NCBI GenBank assembly: GCA_033764055.1
Contig: JANRJI010000037.1
Coordinates: 1 to 64,000, forward strand
Direction: 5' to 3'
Length of the DNA stretch: 64,000 bases
From: Ga0077555 sp033764055
GTDB taxonomy: Bacteria > Pseudomonadota > Alphaproteobacteria > Rhizobiales > Hyphomicrobiaceae
A model generated the notes under the pieces. The model was not told the DNA's origin. It was given only the letters and a program-made list of their open reading frames with translations, and made no database searches. Positions 9,313-17,421 of this stretch are shown here, piece by piece; position 1 is the first letter of the stretch, and the number at the start of each line of letters is the position of its first letter. The position numbers and the translations under genes were made by a program.

Positions 9313-9341
9313 AAAAAGGGCGGAGCAATGAGCTTCGCCCT
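9313..9341 (-). terminator. Intrinsic terminator of the triplicated-domain gene
   Basis: Ten-base-pair hairpin (AGGGCGGAGC / GCTTCGCCCT, one G-T pair, 5-base loop) with A5 at 9313-9317 on the plus strand, i.e. U5 after the stem on the minus strand. It lies 32 bases past the stop of the minus-strand gene and in the convergent gap with the Tad/vWA gene. Confidence 0.75.
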
Positions 9342-9372
9342 CACATGTTTCCCTCAGCCTCGAGCCGCCCGA

Positions 9373-10551
9373 TCAGCGGGGCGGCTCGCCGAGCACCCTC
9401 ACGAGCGCCCGCCCGCCGAAGCCTTCGCGCTTGCGATACACCATCTCGATCTCGCGGATGTAGCTGCGCCGCCCGCGCAGATCGAGGATCAGGTCGCCGC
9501 CGGCCCGGATGAGCCGGTCAACCGCGTAGTCCTCCGCATGTCCATTGAGATAAACGATGCGGACGCTCATCATGTGGACGTCGTTGTTCTCGGCTATGAA
9601 GTGCAGCTTGTCGAAGCCACGGTTGCGGAACCAATCCTCCGACTGGCCGACACGGATCACATCCCGATCGACGCGGAAACCGACGTCCGCCTGACCGAGG
9701 GGAACGAGATCGCCACGCCCGGGCCGGCCGGGGCCACTGCGGACTCCACCGGCGAGCCCGAGGATCTCTGATCCGGGCCGCCGCTTGGGATCCAGGTTGA
9801 CGATCACACGCTCGATGGTCCGGGCCTCGCCCTCGAGGTCGAGCGTACGCGTGACCTCCTCATGCGACAGGTCCTGGTTGAGACGGAACGTCTGGTTCGT
9901 GCCGTTGGCAAAACGCACGTTAACGTCGCGGATCGTCACACTGCTGCCGGCCAGCTGAAAGCGGATCACCTCGTAGCGCCCCTTGTCGCGACCGATGCGG
10001 AACTCGACCCGCTCGTCACGACGATCGAAACGCTCGCGCCCGAGCGTGTCCCATTGCACACCGCTGGCGGCGGGCGGCGGCGGCGTCGGCCGGGGCGGCG
10101 GTTGCACGCCACCACGCACGTTCTCGCCAAATACCTTGATGGTCGGCTGCGCTATGCGCAGCCCCCCACCGCCGATCGACAGGCCGAACTTGGCCTTGTA
10201 GTTCATCTCGATCTGGCGGAGATAGCTGCGCTCGCCGCGCAGGTCCATGTCGATCTCCTGGCCTGGCGCCAGGTTCTGCTCGAAACCGAATTCCTCCGCG
10301 TGCCCGTTCAGGTAGACGAGACGGATCGACCGCATCCGCACCTCGCCACCCTCGGCGACGAACCGCAGGCGCCGATAGGACTTGTTCCGATAGAAATTCT
10401 CGTCGTTGCTGAGCCGGATCACGTCGCGGTCGGCACCGATGCCGACACGCTCCTCGCCGAGCAGCTCCCAGCCGCCGCCACGTTGCGCGGCAGCCGGCAA
10501 GGCCGCCACCAGCGCAAGCGCGACGCCCAGCGCAATTGCCTTCAATTTCAT
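9373..10551 (-). CDS. Exported protein with three copies of a DUF2541-like beta domain
   Basis: 392 residues. A clean signal peptide (residues 1-23, cleavage after AAAQ) is followed by three homologous segments: about 28-140, 167-258 and 281-388. Copies 1 and 3 share DRDVIR, LRF/LHF, SIRLVYLNGHAE/SVRIVYLNGHAE, and a D-L-R-G-x-R-S-Y-x-R-x-I-E-M ending; copy 2 is more diverged (VRFANGTNQTF, LDLEGEARTIERV). Pro-rich linkers separate them. The pattern resembles small secreted DUF2541-type domains, whose function is unknown. Start at 10551 is fixed by the signal peptide, with GGGGAG 7 bases upstream. It has its own terminator and is divergent from ruvB, with a LexA-type box in the shared 286-base region. 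Exported location is well supported; any activity is unknown. Confidence 0.8.
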   Translation of the reverse strand: MKLKAIALGVALALVAALPAAAQRGGGWELLGEERVGIGADRDVIRLSNDENFYRNKSYRRLRFVAEGGEVRMRSIRLVYLNGHAEEFGFEQNLAPGQEIDMDLRGERSYLRQIEMNYKAKFGLSIGGGGLRIAQPTIKVFGENVRGGVQPPPRPTPPPPAASGVQWDTLGRERFDRRDERVEFRIGRDKGRYEVIRFQLAGSSVTIRDVNVRFANGTNQTFRLNQDLSHEEVTRTLDLEGEARTIERVIVNLDPKRRPGSEILGLAGGVRSGPGRPGRGDLVPLGQADVGFRVDRDVIRVGQSEDWFRNRGFDKLHFIAENNDVHMMSVRIVYLNGHAEDYAVDRLIRAGGDLILDLRGRRSYIREIEMVYRKREGFGGRALVRVLGEPPR

Positions 10552-10640
10552 GATGGTCTCCCCTTGGGTGCCTTGCGTTCGCCGCAACCGCGCGGTGTCC
10601 GGCGGGTAGGCGGTTAGCATAGAACTGCGACAAAGCGCAT

Positions 10641-10655
10641 GAACCGTCTGTGAAC
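10641..10655. promoter_or_regulatory. LexA (SOS) box, GAAC-N7-GAAC
   Basis: Exact match to the alphaproteobacterial LexA operator (GTTC-N7-GTTC read on the other strand) in the divergent region between the triplicated-domain gene (start 10551) and ruvB (start 10838). Read on the minus strand, a TATGCT hexamer lies 16 bases beyond a weak TTCATG overlapping the box. ruv genes are SOS-controlled in Caulobacter and relatives, which supports a regulatory role here. About two such matches are expected by chance in 64 kb on both strands, so the location, not the match alone, is the evidence. Confidence 0.55.
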
Positions 10656-10837
10656 ACATTTGTGCTCCACCGCCGAGCCGCTTTGATTCCCCCGGTCCGG
10701 GCAACGGCCGAAACCGGAACGACCCGCACCGCCCCCGGCATGGGACGGCGAGCCGGAAGCGTGGCGCGGGGTTGTCAATCGGCGCTGCGTCCGGCAAGCA
10801 GGAACCAGGATAGCGGCGAATCGGAGGCCGGGGCGCC

Positions 10838-11884
10838 ATGACAGGCGAGCGTCTATTGACCGGCGAGCGCAAGGAGGCCGATGCCTTCGAGGCCACGATC
10901 CGGCCCCAGTCGCTCGACGACTTCGTTGGCCAGGAGCAGGCGCGCGCCAATCTCAAGGTGTTCATTCAAGCCGCCAAGTCACGGGGCGACGCGCTCGATC
11001 ACGTGCTGTTCGCCGGCCCACCCGGCCTCGGCAAGACGACGCTGGCCCAGATCATGGCCAAGGAAATGGGCGTCGGGTTTCGCTCGACATCGGGCCCCGT
11101 CATCGCGAAGGCCGGCGATCTGGCAGCGCTGCTCACCAATCTCGAGGAGCGCGACGTCCTCTTCATCGATGAGATCCACCGCCTCAATCCGGCGGTGGAG
11201 GAGATCCTCTACCCGGCCATGGAGGACTTCCAGCTCGACCTGATCATCGGCGAGGGTCCGGCCGCTCGCTCGGTCAAGATCGACCTCGCCAAATTCACGC
11301 TCGTGGGTGCGACCACCCGAGCTGGCCTACTCACCAACCCGTTGCGCGATCGATTCGGCATTCCGGTCCGCCTCAATTTCTATACCCACGACGAGCTTGA
11401 GCTGATCGTCTCCCGTGGCGCCCGCGTGCTCGGGGCACCGATGGCCAAGGACGGCGCCATGGAGATCGCGCGTCGCTCGCGCGGCACGCCCCGCATCGCT
11501 GGAAGGCTGCTGAGGCGCGTGCGCGACTTCGCCTCGGTCGGCGGTGCGAGGATCATCGACGCCGCCGTCGCCGACAAGGCGCTACGCATGCTCGAGGTCG
11601 ATGCGGAAGGCCTTGACGCGCTCGACCATCGCTACCTGTCGTGCATCGTGCGCAATTACGACGGTGGGCCGGTCGGCATCGAGACCATTGCGGCCGCTCT
11701 CTCGGAGCCCCGCGACGCGCTCGAGGAGATCGTCGAGCCCTATCTTCTCCAGCAGGGCTTCATCGGTCGCACGCCGCGCGGCCGCATCGTCACGCTGAAG
11801 GCTTTCCGGCACCTCGGCGTCGCGGCTCCGTCGCGGTCCTCGACACCGGAGCTGCCTCTGTTCGACGACAGCGATCGCGAGTGA
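10838..11884 (+). CDS. ruvB: Holliday junction branch migration ATPase RuvB
   Basis: 348-residue AAA+ motor that drives branch migration of Holliday junctions with RuvA. Walker A is G60-P-P-G-L-G-K-T67 and Walker B is F-I-D111-E-I-H. The segment DALDHVLFAGPPGLGKTTLA, the arginine-finger region GATTRAGLLTNPLRDRFG and the C-terminal winged helix (residues about 260-335, ending GRIVTLKAF) are all standard. Length matches the family. Unusually, ruvC and ruvA are not immediately upstream; the upstream gene is divergent and unrelated. A LexA-type box lies 183 bases before the start. The next gene, an SMP-30 lactonase, is unrelated. Confidence 0.97.
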   Translation: MTGERLLTGERKEADAFEATIRPQSLDDFVGQEQARANLKVFIQAAKSRGDALDHVLFAGPPGLGKTTLAQIMAKEMGVGFRSTSGPVIAKAGDLAALLTNLEERDVLFIDEIHRLNPAVEEILYPAMEDFQLDLIIGEGPAARSVKIDLAKFTLVGATTRAGLLTNPLRDRFGIPVRLNFYTHDELELIVSRGARVLGAPMAKDGAMEIARRSRGTPRIAGRLLRRVRDFASVGGARIIDAAVADKALRMLEVDAEGLDALDHRYLSCIVRNYDGGPVGIETIAAALSEPRDALEEIVEPYLLQQGFIGRTPRGRIVTLKAFRHLGVAAPSRSSTPELPLFDDSDRE

Positions 11885-11944
11885 CGGCACGCCGGCCGGC
11901 GGCTAACCTCGAGCTGACGCATCCCCTGCCCGAGGAGCACCGCC

Positions 11945-12868
11945 ATGCCCGAAATTCGCGAGATTGCCCGCGGACTGCGCTTCCCTGAAGGTCCGATCGC
12001 CCTGCCTGATGGTGGCGTGCTCCTCGTCGAGATCGCGCGTGGCACCCTGACCCGCATCGAGCCCGACGGCTCCACGCGCGTCGTTGCCACGCCCGGCGGC
12101 GGCCCCAACGGCGCGGCGATCGGCCCCGACGGCGCCTGCTACATCACCAACAACGGCGGCTTCGAGTGGGTCGAGGGTCCCGACGGCATCCGGCCGCATA
12201 TGCAGGCTCGCGACTACACGGGCGGTCGCATCGAGCGGGTCGACCTCAAGACCGGCAGGGTCGACGTGCTCTACACGAAGGGACCCAACCACAAGCTGAA
12301 TGGCCCGAACGACCTCGTCTTCGACCGTCACGGCGGCTTCTACTTCACCGATCTCGGCAAGGTGCGCGATCGCGATTGGGATCGCGGCTGCGTCTACTAC
12401 GCCAAGGCCGACGGCAGCTCCATTAGAGAGGTCGCTTTTCCCTTGACGACACCCAACGGCTGCGGCCTGTCGCCCGACGGCAAGGTGCTCTACGTGGCCG
12501 AGACGCAGACCGGCCGTGTCTGGGCCTACGACATCGTCGCACCGGGCGAGGTGAAGAAGCTGCCCTGGCCGTCACCGTCCGGCGGGCGAATGCTGGCAGG
12601 CGTCGGCGGCTATAATCTCTTCGACTCGCTCGCCGTCGACGCGGCAGGCAACGTCTGCGTGGCGACGCTGTTCAATCCCGGCATCACGGTCATATCGCCG
12701 TCGGGCGTCTACCGGCACATCGCCATACCCGGCGACCCGTACGTGACCAACATCTGCTTCGGCGGACCGGGGCTGCGAACGGCCTACCTCACGCTCTCCA
12801 TGTCGGGCCGTCTCGTCGCGCTCGACTGGGACGGGGCGGGCTGTCCGCTCAACTATCTCAATGCCTGA
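11945..12868 (+). CDS. SMP-30/gluconolactonase family lactonase
   Basis: 307-residue six-bladed beta-propeller of the SMP-30/regucalcin/gluconolactonase family, whose characterised members hydrolyse sugar lactones or related esters with one divalent metal. Family marks are the opening F-P-E-G-P (metal ligand Glu), LNGPNDLVFD with the conserved N and D, ITNNGGFEW, LSPDGKVLYVAETQTGRVW, and DSLAVDAAGNVCVATL with the catalytic Asp. There is no signal peptide, so it is probably cytoplasmic. AGGAG lies 9 bases before ATG 11945. Substrate is not predictable. The TauE/SafE permease 39 bases downstream could be co-transcribed. Confidence 0.88.
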   Translation: MPEIREIARGLRFPEGPIALPDGGVLLVEIARGTLTRIEPDGSTRVVATPGGGPNGAAIGPDGACYITNNGGFEWVEGPDGIRPHMQARDYTGGRIERVDLKTGRVDVLYTKGPNHKLNGPNDLVFDRHGGFYFTDLGKVRDRDWDRGCVYYAKADGSSIREVAFPLTTPNGCGLSPDGKVLYVAETQTGRVWAYDIVAPGEVKKLPWPSPSGGRMLAGVGGYNLFDSLAVDAAGNVCVATLFNPGITVISPSGVYRHIAIPGDPYVTNICFGGPGLRTAYLTLSMSGRLVALDWDGAGCPLNYLNA

Positions 12869-12907
12869 GCTCGCATTTCGCGACAATAACTGGGGGAGCC
12901 ACACCGC

Positions 12908-13666
12908 GTGATCGAGATCGCCGGCCTTGCGATCCATGCTGGATGGCTGGCGCTGGTCGTCGTGGCCGCCTGCGTCGGCGGATTCATGCGAGGCTTCGTT
13001 GGCTTCGGCGGCGCGCTGGTGCTGGTGCCGGCGTTGAGCCTGGCCCTCGGGCCGAAAATGGCGGTGGCCATCGCCGGGCTCGTCGGCCTGCCCCCGGTGC
13101 TGCAATTGATGCCGGAAGCGGTGCGCCACGGCGACCGCAAGCTCGTGGCGCCGGCGACGGTCACCGTTGCGGTCGGCGCGCCCATCGGCTCGCTGCTTCT
13201 GACGGTCGTCGATCCGCGCCTGATGACCGGCGTGATCGGCATCGTTGTCGTGCTGATGGCGCTCGCGACCCGATACGGTCTGTCGCCGCGCATGGCAGCT
13301 CCGGTCTGGGTGCCTTACCTGGCAGGCGGCATCGGCGGGATGTTGCAAGGTGCAGCCGGCATCGGTGGCCCGCCCGTCGTTGCCGTCGCCATGGCGCGGG
13401 GCGGCGAGCCACGTCGGCAGAGGGCCAGCGTCCTCGGCCTCATGGCGGCCATCTCGCTCCTCGGTGCCGTCTCGCAATGGAGCTTCGGACTGTTCACGCC
13501 GCAGACCTTGGGCCTCTCGCTTCTCCTTGCCCCGGTCTACCTTGGTGCCACGTGGACCGGCAGTCGGTTCTTCGCGCGCGGCGGCCAGCGCCACTTCCGG
13601 TCAGCGGCACTCGCCCTCCTGATCGGCATCGGTTGCGCCGCGATCGTCGGCGCTTTGCGAGGTTAG
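12908..13666 (+). CDS. TauE/SafE family sulfite/anion exporter-like permease
   Basis: 252-residue integral membrane protein with about eight hydrophobic helices arranged as two halves. Each half opens with the glycine-rich family motif: GGFMRGFVGFGGALVLVPAL and GGIGGMLQGAAGIGGPPVV. This is the TauE/SafE (DUF81) fold, proposed to export sulfite or sulfonated and other organic anions. GTG 12908 has GGGGGAG upstream and opens the first helix directly. It lies 39 bases after the SMP-30 gene, so a shared transcript is likely. The substrate is unknown. Confidence 0.88.
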   Translation: MIEIAGLAIHAGWLALVVVAACVGGFMRGFVGFGGALVLVPALSLALGPKMAVAIAGLVGLPPVLQLMPEAVRHGDRKLVAPATVTVAVGAPIGSLLLTVVDPRLMTGVIGIVVVLMALATRYGLSPRMAAPVWVPYLAGGIGGMLQGAAGIGGPPVVAVAMARGGEPRRQRASVLGLMAAISLLGAVSQWSFGLFTPQTLGLSLLLAPVYLGATWTGSRFFARGGQRHFRSAALALLIGIGCAAIVGALRG

Positions 13667-13805
13667 GCCGCGACAACCGGCTGGACATCAGGCGACGCCC
13701 AAATTTCGCTCGACTTCGAGAGCGAGGCTGCACCCACTCGAATGCTTCGGGTAGTGTCGTTCTGCCGGCTGTGAGCTGCCGGCTCTTGCCGGGAGTAGGG
13801 GTTCG

Positions 13806-14177
13806 ATGTCCACGTCGACGAGTGCCACAGTCCTCGCGCTTGTGCTGGTCATGTCATCCCCCGCCGCGCGCGCCCAGTCCGCCGTTTCGCCAAGCCCACC
13901 GCCCGGCATCCCCGGCGTCGTGACGGAAGGCGCCGGTGGCGTCACAGTGGGTGGAGCCGCCGCCGCGCGCTCCGGCGATCGCACGAGCGAGGGCAGCGCC
14001 GTCACCAAGGGATCCTCCAATGTGTTCATCGGCGGACGGCCCGCCGCGACCGTCGGTGACACCACCGGCTGCGGTGGCATCGTCGTAGGCGGCTCGAGCA
14101 ATGTCTTCATCAACGGCAAGCCCGCGGCCCGAGCCGGCGATGTGACCACCGGCTGTACATCGGCAGCGGGCAAGTAG
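13806..14177 (+). CDS. Exported PAAR-like repeat protein lacking the usual histidines
   Basis: 123 residues: a signal peptide (1-23, ending SPAARAQ), a Pro-rich linker, then PAAR-type repeats. Three GxPAA/GxAAA turns are visible: GGAAAARSGD, GGRPAATVGD and NGKPAARAGD. Two of them are preceded by GSSNVFIGG/GSSNVFING, the classic PAAR strand. Canonical PAAR proteins cap the VgrG spike of type VI secretion and bind zinc through three His and one Cys. Here there is no His in the whole protein, and only two Cys (in TTGCGG and TTGC). A Sec signal is also unusual for a type VI tip. It ends 18 bases before the TPR-CHAT protease gene, so the two are almost certainly co-transcribed. Fold assignment is good; the role is open. 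Confidence 0.82.
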   Translation: MSTSTSATVLALVLVMSSPAARAQSAVSPSPPPGIPGVVTEGAGGVTVGGAAAARSGDRTSEGSAVTKGSSNVFIGGRPAATVGDTTGCGGIVVGGSSNVFINGKPAARAGDVTTGCTSAAGK

Positions 14178-14195
14178 CCGGCTGCGGCGCGCGCA

Positions 14196-16814
14196 ATGAA
14201 AGACGGTGGGAGCTTTTCCGGCATGTGGTCGATCGATGCCAAGACGAGGCAGGGCCTGACGCTTGCGGCCAGCATTGCGGCGTCGGCATTGGTCGTCCTC
14301 CTCGCGCCTCCGCTGCCCGTTGCCGCCCAGACCAAGGCAGCGTCCCGCCCGCCGTCACCCGCCTTGAAGCATCTGCAGGAGGACGCTGCGGAGCTCTTCC
14401 GCCGCCGCCAATGGCCCGAGGCCGTCGCTGCGGCCGAGCGTACGCTCGCAGCCGCCCGCGCCGAGCTCGGCCCGGATCACGAGCAGGTGGCGATCCAGGC
14501 CTACGGCCTGGGCCTCGTCGCCGAGCAGGCGGGGCGCCTGGATGTCGCCGAGCGGGCGTTCCGCGAGAATATCCGCGTCGGAGAGGCCGTCTACGGCAAG
14601 GACAGTGCTGCCATCACGCAGGGGATGGAAAAGCTCGCCGAGATCCTGGTTGCCGCGCGTCGCTCCGCCGAGGCCGAGCCGCTGCTCCGCCACGTGCTCG
14701 CCATCCGCTCCGGTCTCGTCGGCGCCGGCCATTCCTACAACGCCAGCACCCATGCCGGCCTCGGTGCGGTGAGCCTGGCACGCGGTCAGCCGCAGGCCGC
14801 GCTGGCTGCCTACCGCGAGGCCGTCCGCCTTCTGACCGGCAAGCGCGAGACGCAGACGGTGGCCGCCCATGTGATGGACAACGAGATCCGCCGCCAAGTG
14901 TCGGCATTCTCCGGGCTCGTCGAGGCGGCATGGCGCGTCTCACGCGTCGGCGGCGGTGCGTCGGCTCTGGTCGACGAGAGCTTCGCTGCAAGCCAGCGTG
15001 CCTGGACCACGTCGGCCGCGTCCGCGCTGCAGCGCATGTCCGCCCGGCTCGCCGCGGGCGACACCGACCTTGGACGCCGCGTGCGCCGTCAACAGGATGC
15101 CGTCGAACGGGTGCTCGCACTTCATCAGGAGGACATGCGCGAGCTGACCCGCTGGAGCGAGGTGCAGCGCAAGGATGCCACGTACTCCGGCCTGCTCGAG
15201 CGCTTCCGTGCGGCCAGCATCGCGCAAGGCCGGGACAATGCACCGACCGTGAAGCGCCAGACCGAGCTGGTGGCGCAGTTGCAGGAGCATCTGGCCCGCT
15301 GCCCACCTGGACAGAGAAAGGCCGGTTGCGAGAAAGCCGAAGCAGAGCGCGGCGTCATTACGAAAGAGCTCGGCCAGCTCTCGGCGGTCGCCTCGAAGGA
15401 CGCTGGCGCCATCATGGCGATGCACCGCGAGATGGAGGCGGCTGAGGCGCGGCTGCCGGGTCATGCCGAGTTCCAGGCCGCCCGTAAGGCACGCATCGAC
15501 GAGCAGACGCGGCTCGAGCAGGTGGCCACCGCGGAGCGCAACGCCATCCTCGCCCGGTTTCCCGACTACGTGGCGCTCACCGAGCCCGAGCCGCTGTCCG
15601 TCAAAGCGACGCAAGCACTGCTTGGTCCCACGGAGGCGCTCGTCACGCTGCTTGTCGGCCCAACCGAGAGCTTCGTCTGGGCCGTCACGGGCGAGCGGGT
15701 GGAATGGGCAAGAATAGATGCCGGCAGCGCCGCGCTCGCCGCCCACGTCTCGGCGTTGCGCCACGGACTAGATCCGCTGGCGGCGCCCGATCCGGCCAGC
15801 GGCCAGCGACCGAGCTTCGACATCGAGCGCGCCGCGGCCTTGTACCGGCTGCTGCTCGGCCCCGTCGACCACATCATCCGGGACAAGCCGAGCCTCGTTC
15901 TCGTTCCGACAGGGCCGTTGACGAGCCTGCCGTTCCAGGCGCTGGTCACCGGTCCGGTTCGGACAGGCTCGTCTCCGGCAGAGGCTTTGCGGGAGGCGCC
16001 GTGGCTGGCGCGGCGCCACGCGACCAGCGTGCTGCCCTCCGTGCCGTCGCTGGCGGCGCTTCGACGCGTCGGCGCACATCTCTCCGCAGCCGAGCCGTTC
16101 CTCGGCATTGGAGATCCGTCGCTGACCGGCCCGCCCGGCCAGTCGCGCTCGGCGCGGATCGGCCAGACCGCCCTCGCCGCGATCTACCGCAACGGCGTCG
16201 CCGATCTCCGCGCACTCCGCGAGCTGACCCCGCTGCCGGAAACCGCTGCCGAGCTGAAGGCCATCGCGGGCGCGCTCAAGGCACCGGCCGATGCACTGCT
16301 GCTCGGCCACGACGCCACGGAGACGCGGGTGCGGCGGACGCCCCTCGACCGCTATCGCGTCATCCACTTTGCCACCCATGGACTGGTCGCCGGCGAGCTG
16401 TCGGGCTTGGCCGAGCCGGCGCTCGTGCTGACGCCGCCGATCCGCCCGTCTGAGGCCGATGATGGCCTGCTGACGGCCTCGGAGGTCGCGGCTCTCAGAC
16501 TGAAGGCCGATTGGGTGGTGCTGTCGGCCTGCAATACGGCGGCCGGTGCCGATGTCGGCGCCGAGGCGTTGTCGGGTCTGGCTCGCGCCTTCTTCTTCGC
16601 CGGTGCGCGCGCGCTGCTCGTCTCGCACTGGGCCGTCAACTCCGAGGCGACGGTCTGGCTCACAACAGAGACGTTCGCAGCGCTATCACGAGAGCCGCGG
16701 ATCGGGCGTGCAGAAGCATTCCGGCGCACCATGATCGCGATGATCGATGCCGGCCTGCCACCGTCGATGTGGGCCCCGTTCATCATCGTCGGCGAGGGAG
16801 AGGCTGCGCGATGA
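14196..16814 (+). CDS. Exported TPR-CHAT protease (caspase fold)
   Basis: 872 residues. A signal peptide or membrane anchor (about 20-45, LTLAASIAASALVVLLAPPL) is followed by a TPR-rich region (about 55-230), a long helical/coiled segment (about 240-480), and a C-terminal CHAT domain (about 545-872). The CHAT dyad is intact: His728 in HFATHG and Cys779 in SACNTA. The family features LTASEVAALRL, a GL.RAF.FAGAR segment and S-HW-V are present. CHAT proteins are caspase-like proteases, often switched by partner proteins or bound ligands. The export signal suggests a periplasmic or membrane-tethered enzyme. It sits 18 bases after the PAAR-like gene and 64 bases before the DUF4112 gene. ATG 14196 is used; ATG 14223 also keeps the signal sequence. 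Confidence 0.88.
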   Translation: MKDGGSFSGMWSIDAKTRQGLTLAASIAASALVVLLAPPLPVAAQTKAASRPPSPALKHLQEDAAELFRRRQWPEAVAAAERTLAAARAELGPDHEQVAIQAYGLGLVAEQAGRLDVAERAFRENIRVGEAVYGKDSAAITQGMEKLAEILVAARRSAEAEPLLRHVLAIRSGLVGAGHSYNASTHAGLGAVSLARGQPQAALAAYREAVRLLTGKRETQTVAAHVMDNEIRRQVSAFSGLVEAAWRVSRVGGGASALVDESFAASQRAWTTSAASALQRMSARLAAGDTDLGRRVRRQQDAVERVLALHQEDMRELTRWSEVQRKDATYSGLLERFRAASIAQGRDNAPTVKRQTELVAQLQEHLARCPPGQRKAGCEKAEAERGVITKELGQLSAVASKDAGAIMAMHREMEAAEARLPGHAEFQAARKARIDEQTRLEQVATAERNAILARFPDYVALTEPEPLSVKATQALLGPTEALVTLLVGPTESFVWAVTGERVEWARIDAGSAALAAHVSALRHGLDPLAAPDPASGQRPSFDIERAAALYRLLLGPVDHIIRDKPSLVLVPTGPLTSLPFQALVTGPVRTGSSPAEALREAPWLARRHATSVLPSVPSLAALRRVGAHLSAAEPFLGIGDPSLTGPPGQSRSARIGQTALAAIYRNGVADLRALRELTPLPETAAELKAIAGALKAPADALLLGHDATETRVRRTPLDRYRVIHFATHGLVAGELSGLAEPALVLTPPIRPSEADDGLLTASEVAALRLKADWVVLSACNTAAGADVGAEALSGLARAFFFAGARALLVSHWAVNSEATVWLTTETFAALSREPRIGRAEAFRRTMIAMIDAGLPPSMWAPFIIVGEGEAAR

Positions 16815-16878
16815 GATCCGCCGGGCATGCCGGACGAGCGGACGGGCGCCGCCACAATGGCCGGGCGGTGCGGTAGCG

Positions 16879-17289
16879 ATGCTGCGACGCTTCTCGTTTC
16901 CTCAGGCGGACGACCTCGTCGACCGCGAGTTCGTAAGCATTCTCGCCGAAATGGAGCGCAGGTCGAGCTGGCTCGACGACCGCTTTCGTGTCCCCTGGAC
17001 AAACATCCGGTTCGGCATCGATCCGATCGTCGGCATGATCCCCGTCGTCGGCGATCTGGTCATGGCGGGCGTGAGCTTGCACCTCGTCGCGCAGGCACGG
17101 CGTCTCGGCGCCGACAGCAAGCTGTTGCGCCGGATGCTGAGCAATGTCGGCGTCGATGTCCTCCTCGGCCTGCTGCCCTTCGTCGGGGTGGTCCTGGATC
17201 TTTTTTTTCGCGCCAACAACCAGAACATGAAATTGCTGATCGAGGCGATCCGGACCGAACGGGGGCGCGACGCTGCGGCTGATCGCTGA
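16879..17289 (+). CDS. DUF4112 membrane protein
   Basis: 136 residues. The family pattern is clear: WLDDRFRVPWTNIRFGIDPI, then VGMIPVVGDLVMAG, then a helix, LRRMLSNVGVDVLLGLLPFV, and a GVVLDLFFRANNQN ending. Two hydrophobic GxIPxxGD-type hairpins make it a small integral membrane protein. The function of DUF4112 is unknown. ATG 16879 is chosen because the family begins near here; the frame runs further up but overlaps the CHAT gene. It follows the CHAT protease by 64 bases on the same strand and may belong to the PAAR-CHAT transcript. Confidence 0.82.
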   Translation: MLRRFSFPQADDLVDREFVSILAEMERRSSWLDDRFRVPWTNIRFGIDPIVGMIPVVGDLVMAGVSLHLVAQARRLGADSKLLRRMLSNVGVDVLLGLLPFVGVVLDLFFRANNQNMKLLIEAIRTERGRDAAADR

Positions 17290-17393
17290 AAAGCAAGGCG
17301 CGACGATCTACCCGGGATCAAAGCAGACCGCTACGGCCGGGAGTTCGCGCATCAGCAGCAGCGGGGCGAGAGAACTAAGGGTATTGTGCAATT

Positions 17394-17408
17394 GTTCTCT
17401 ATATGTTC
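17394..17408 (+). promoter_or_regulatory. LexA (SOS) box, GTTC-N7-GTTC
   Basis: Perfect alphaproteobacterial LexA operator (GTTCTCTATATGTTC) ending 13 bases before the ATG of a 75-codon gene. It sits in an unusually AT-rich stretch (about 17370-17420) for this genome, as expected of a promoter. The seven-base spacer is A/T-rich, as in known alphaproteobacterial SOS boxes. Confidence 0.7.
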
Positions 17409-17421
17409 TAGTGATTCCATC

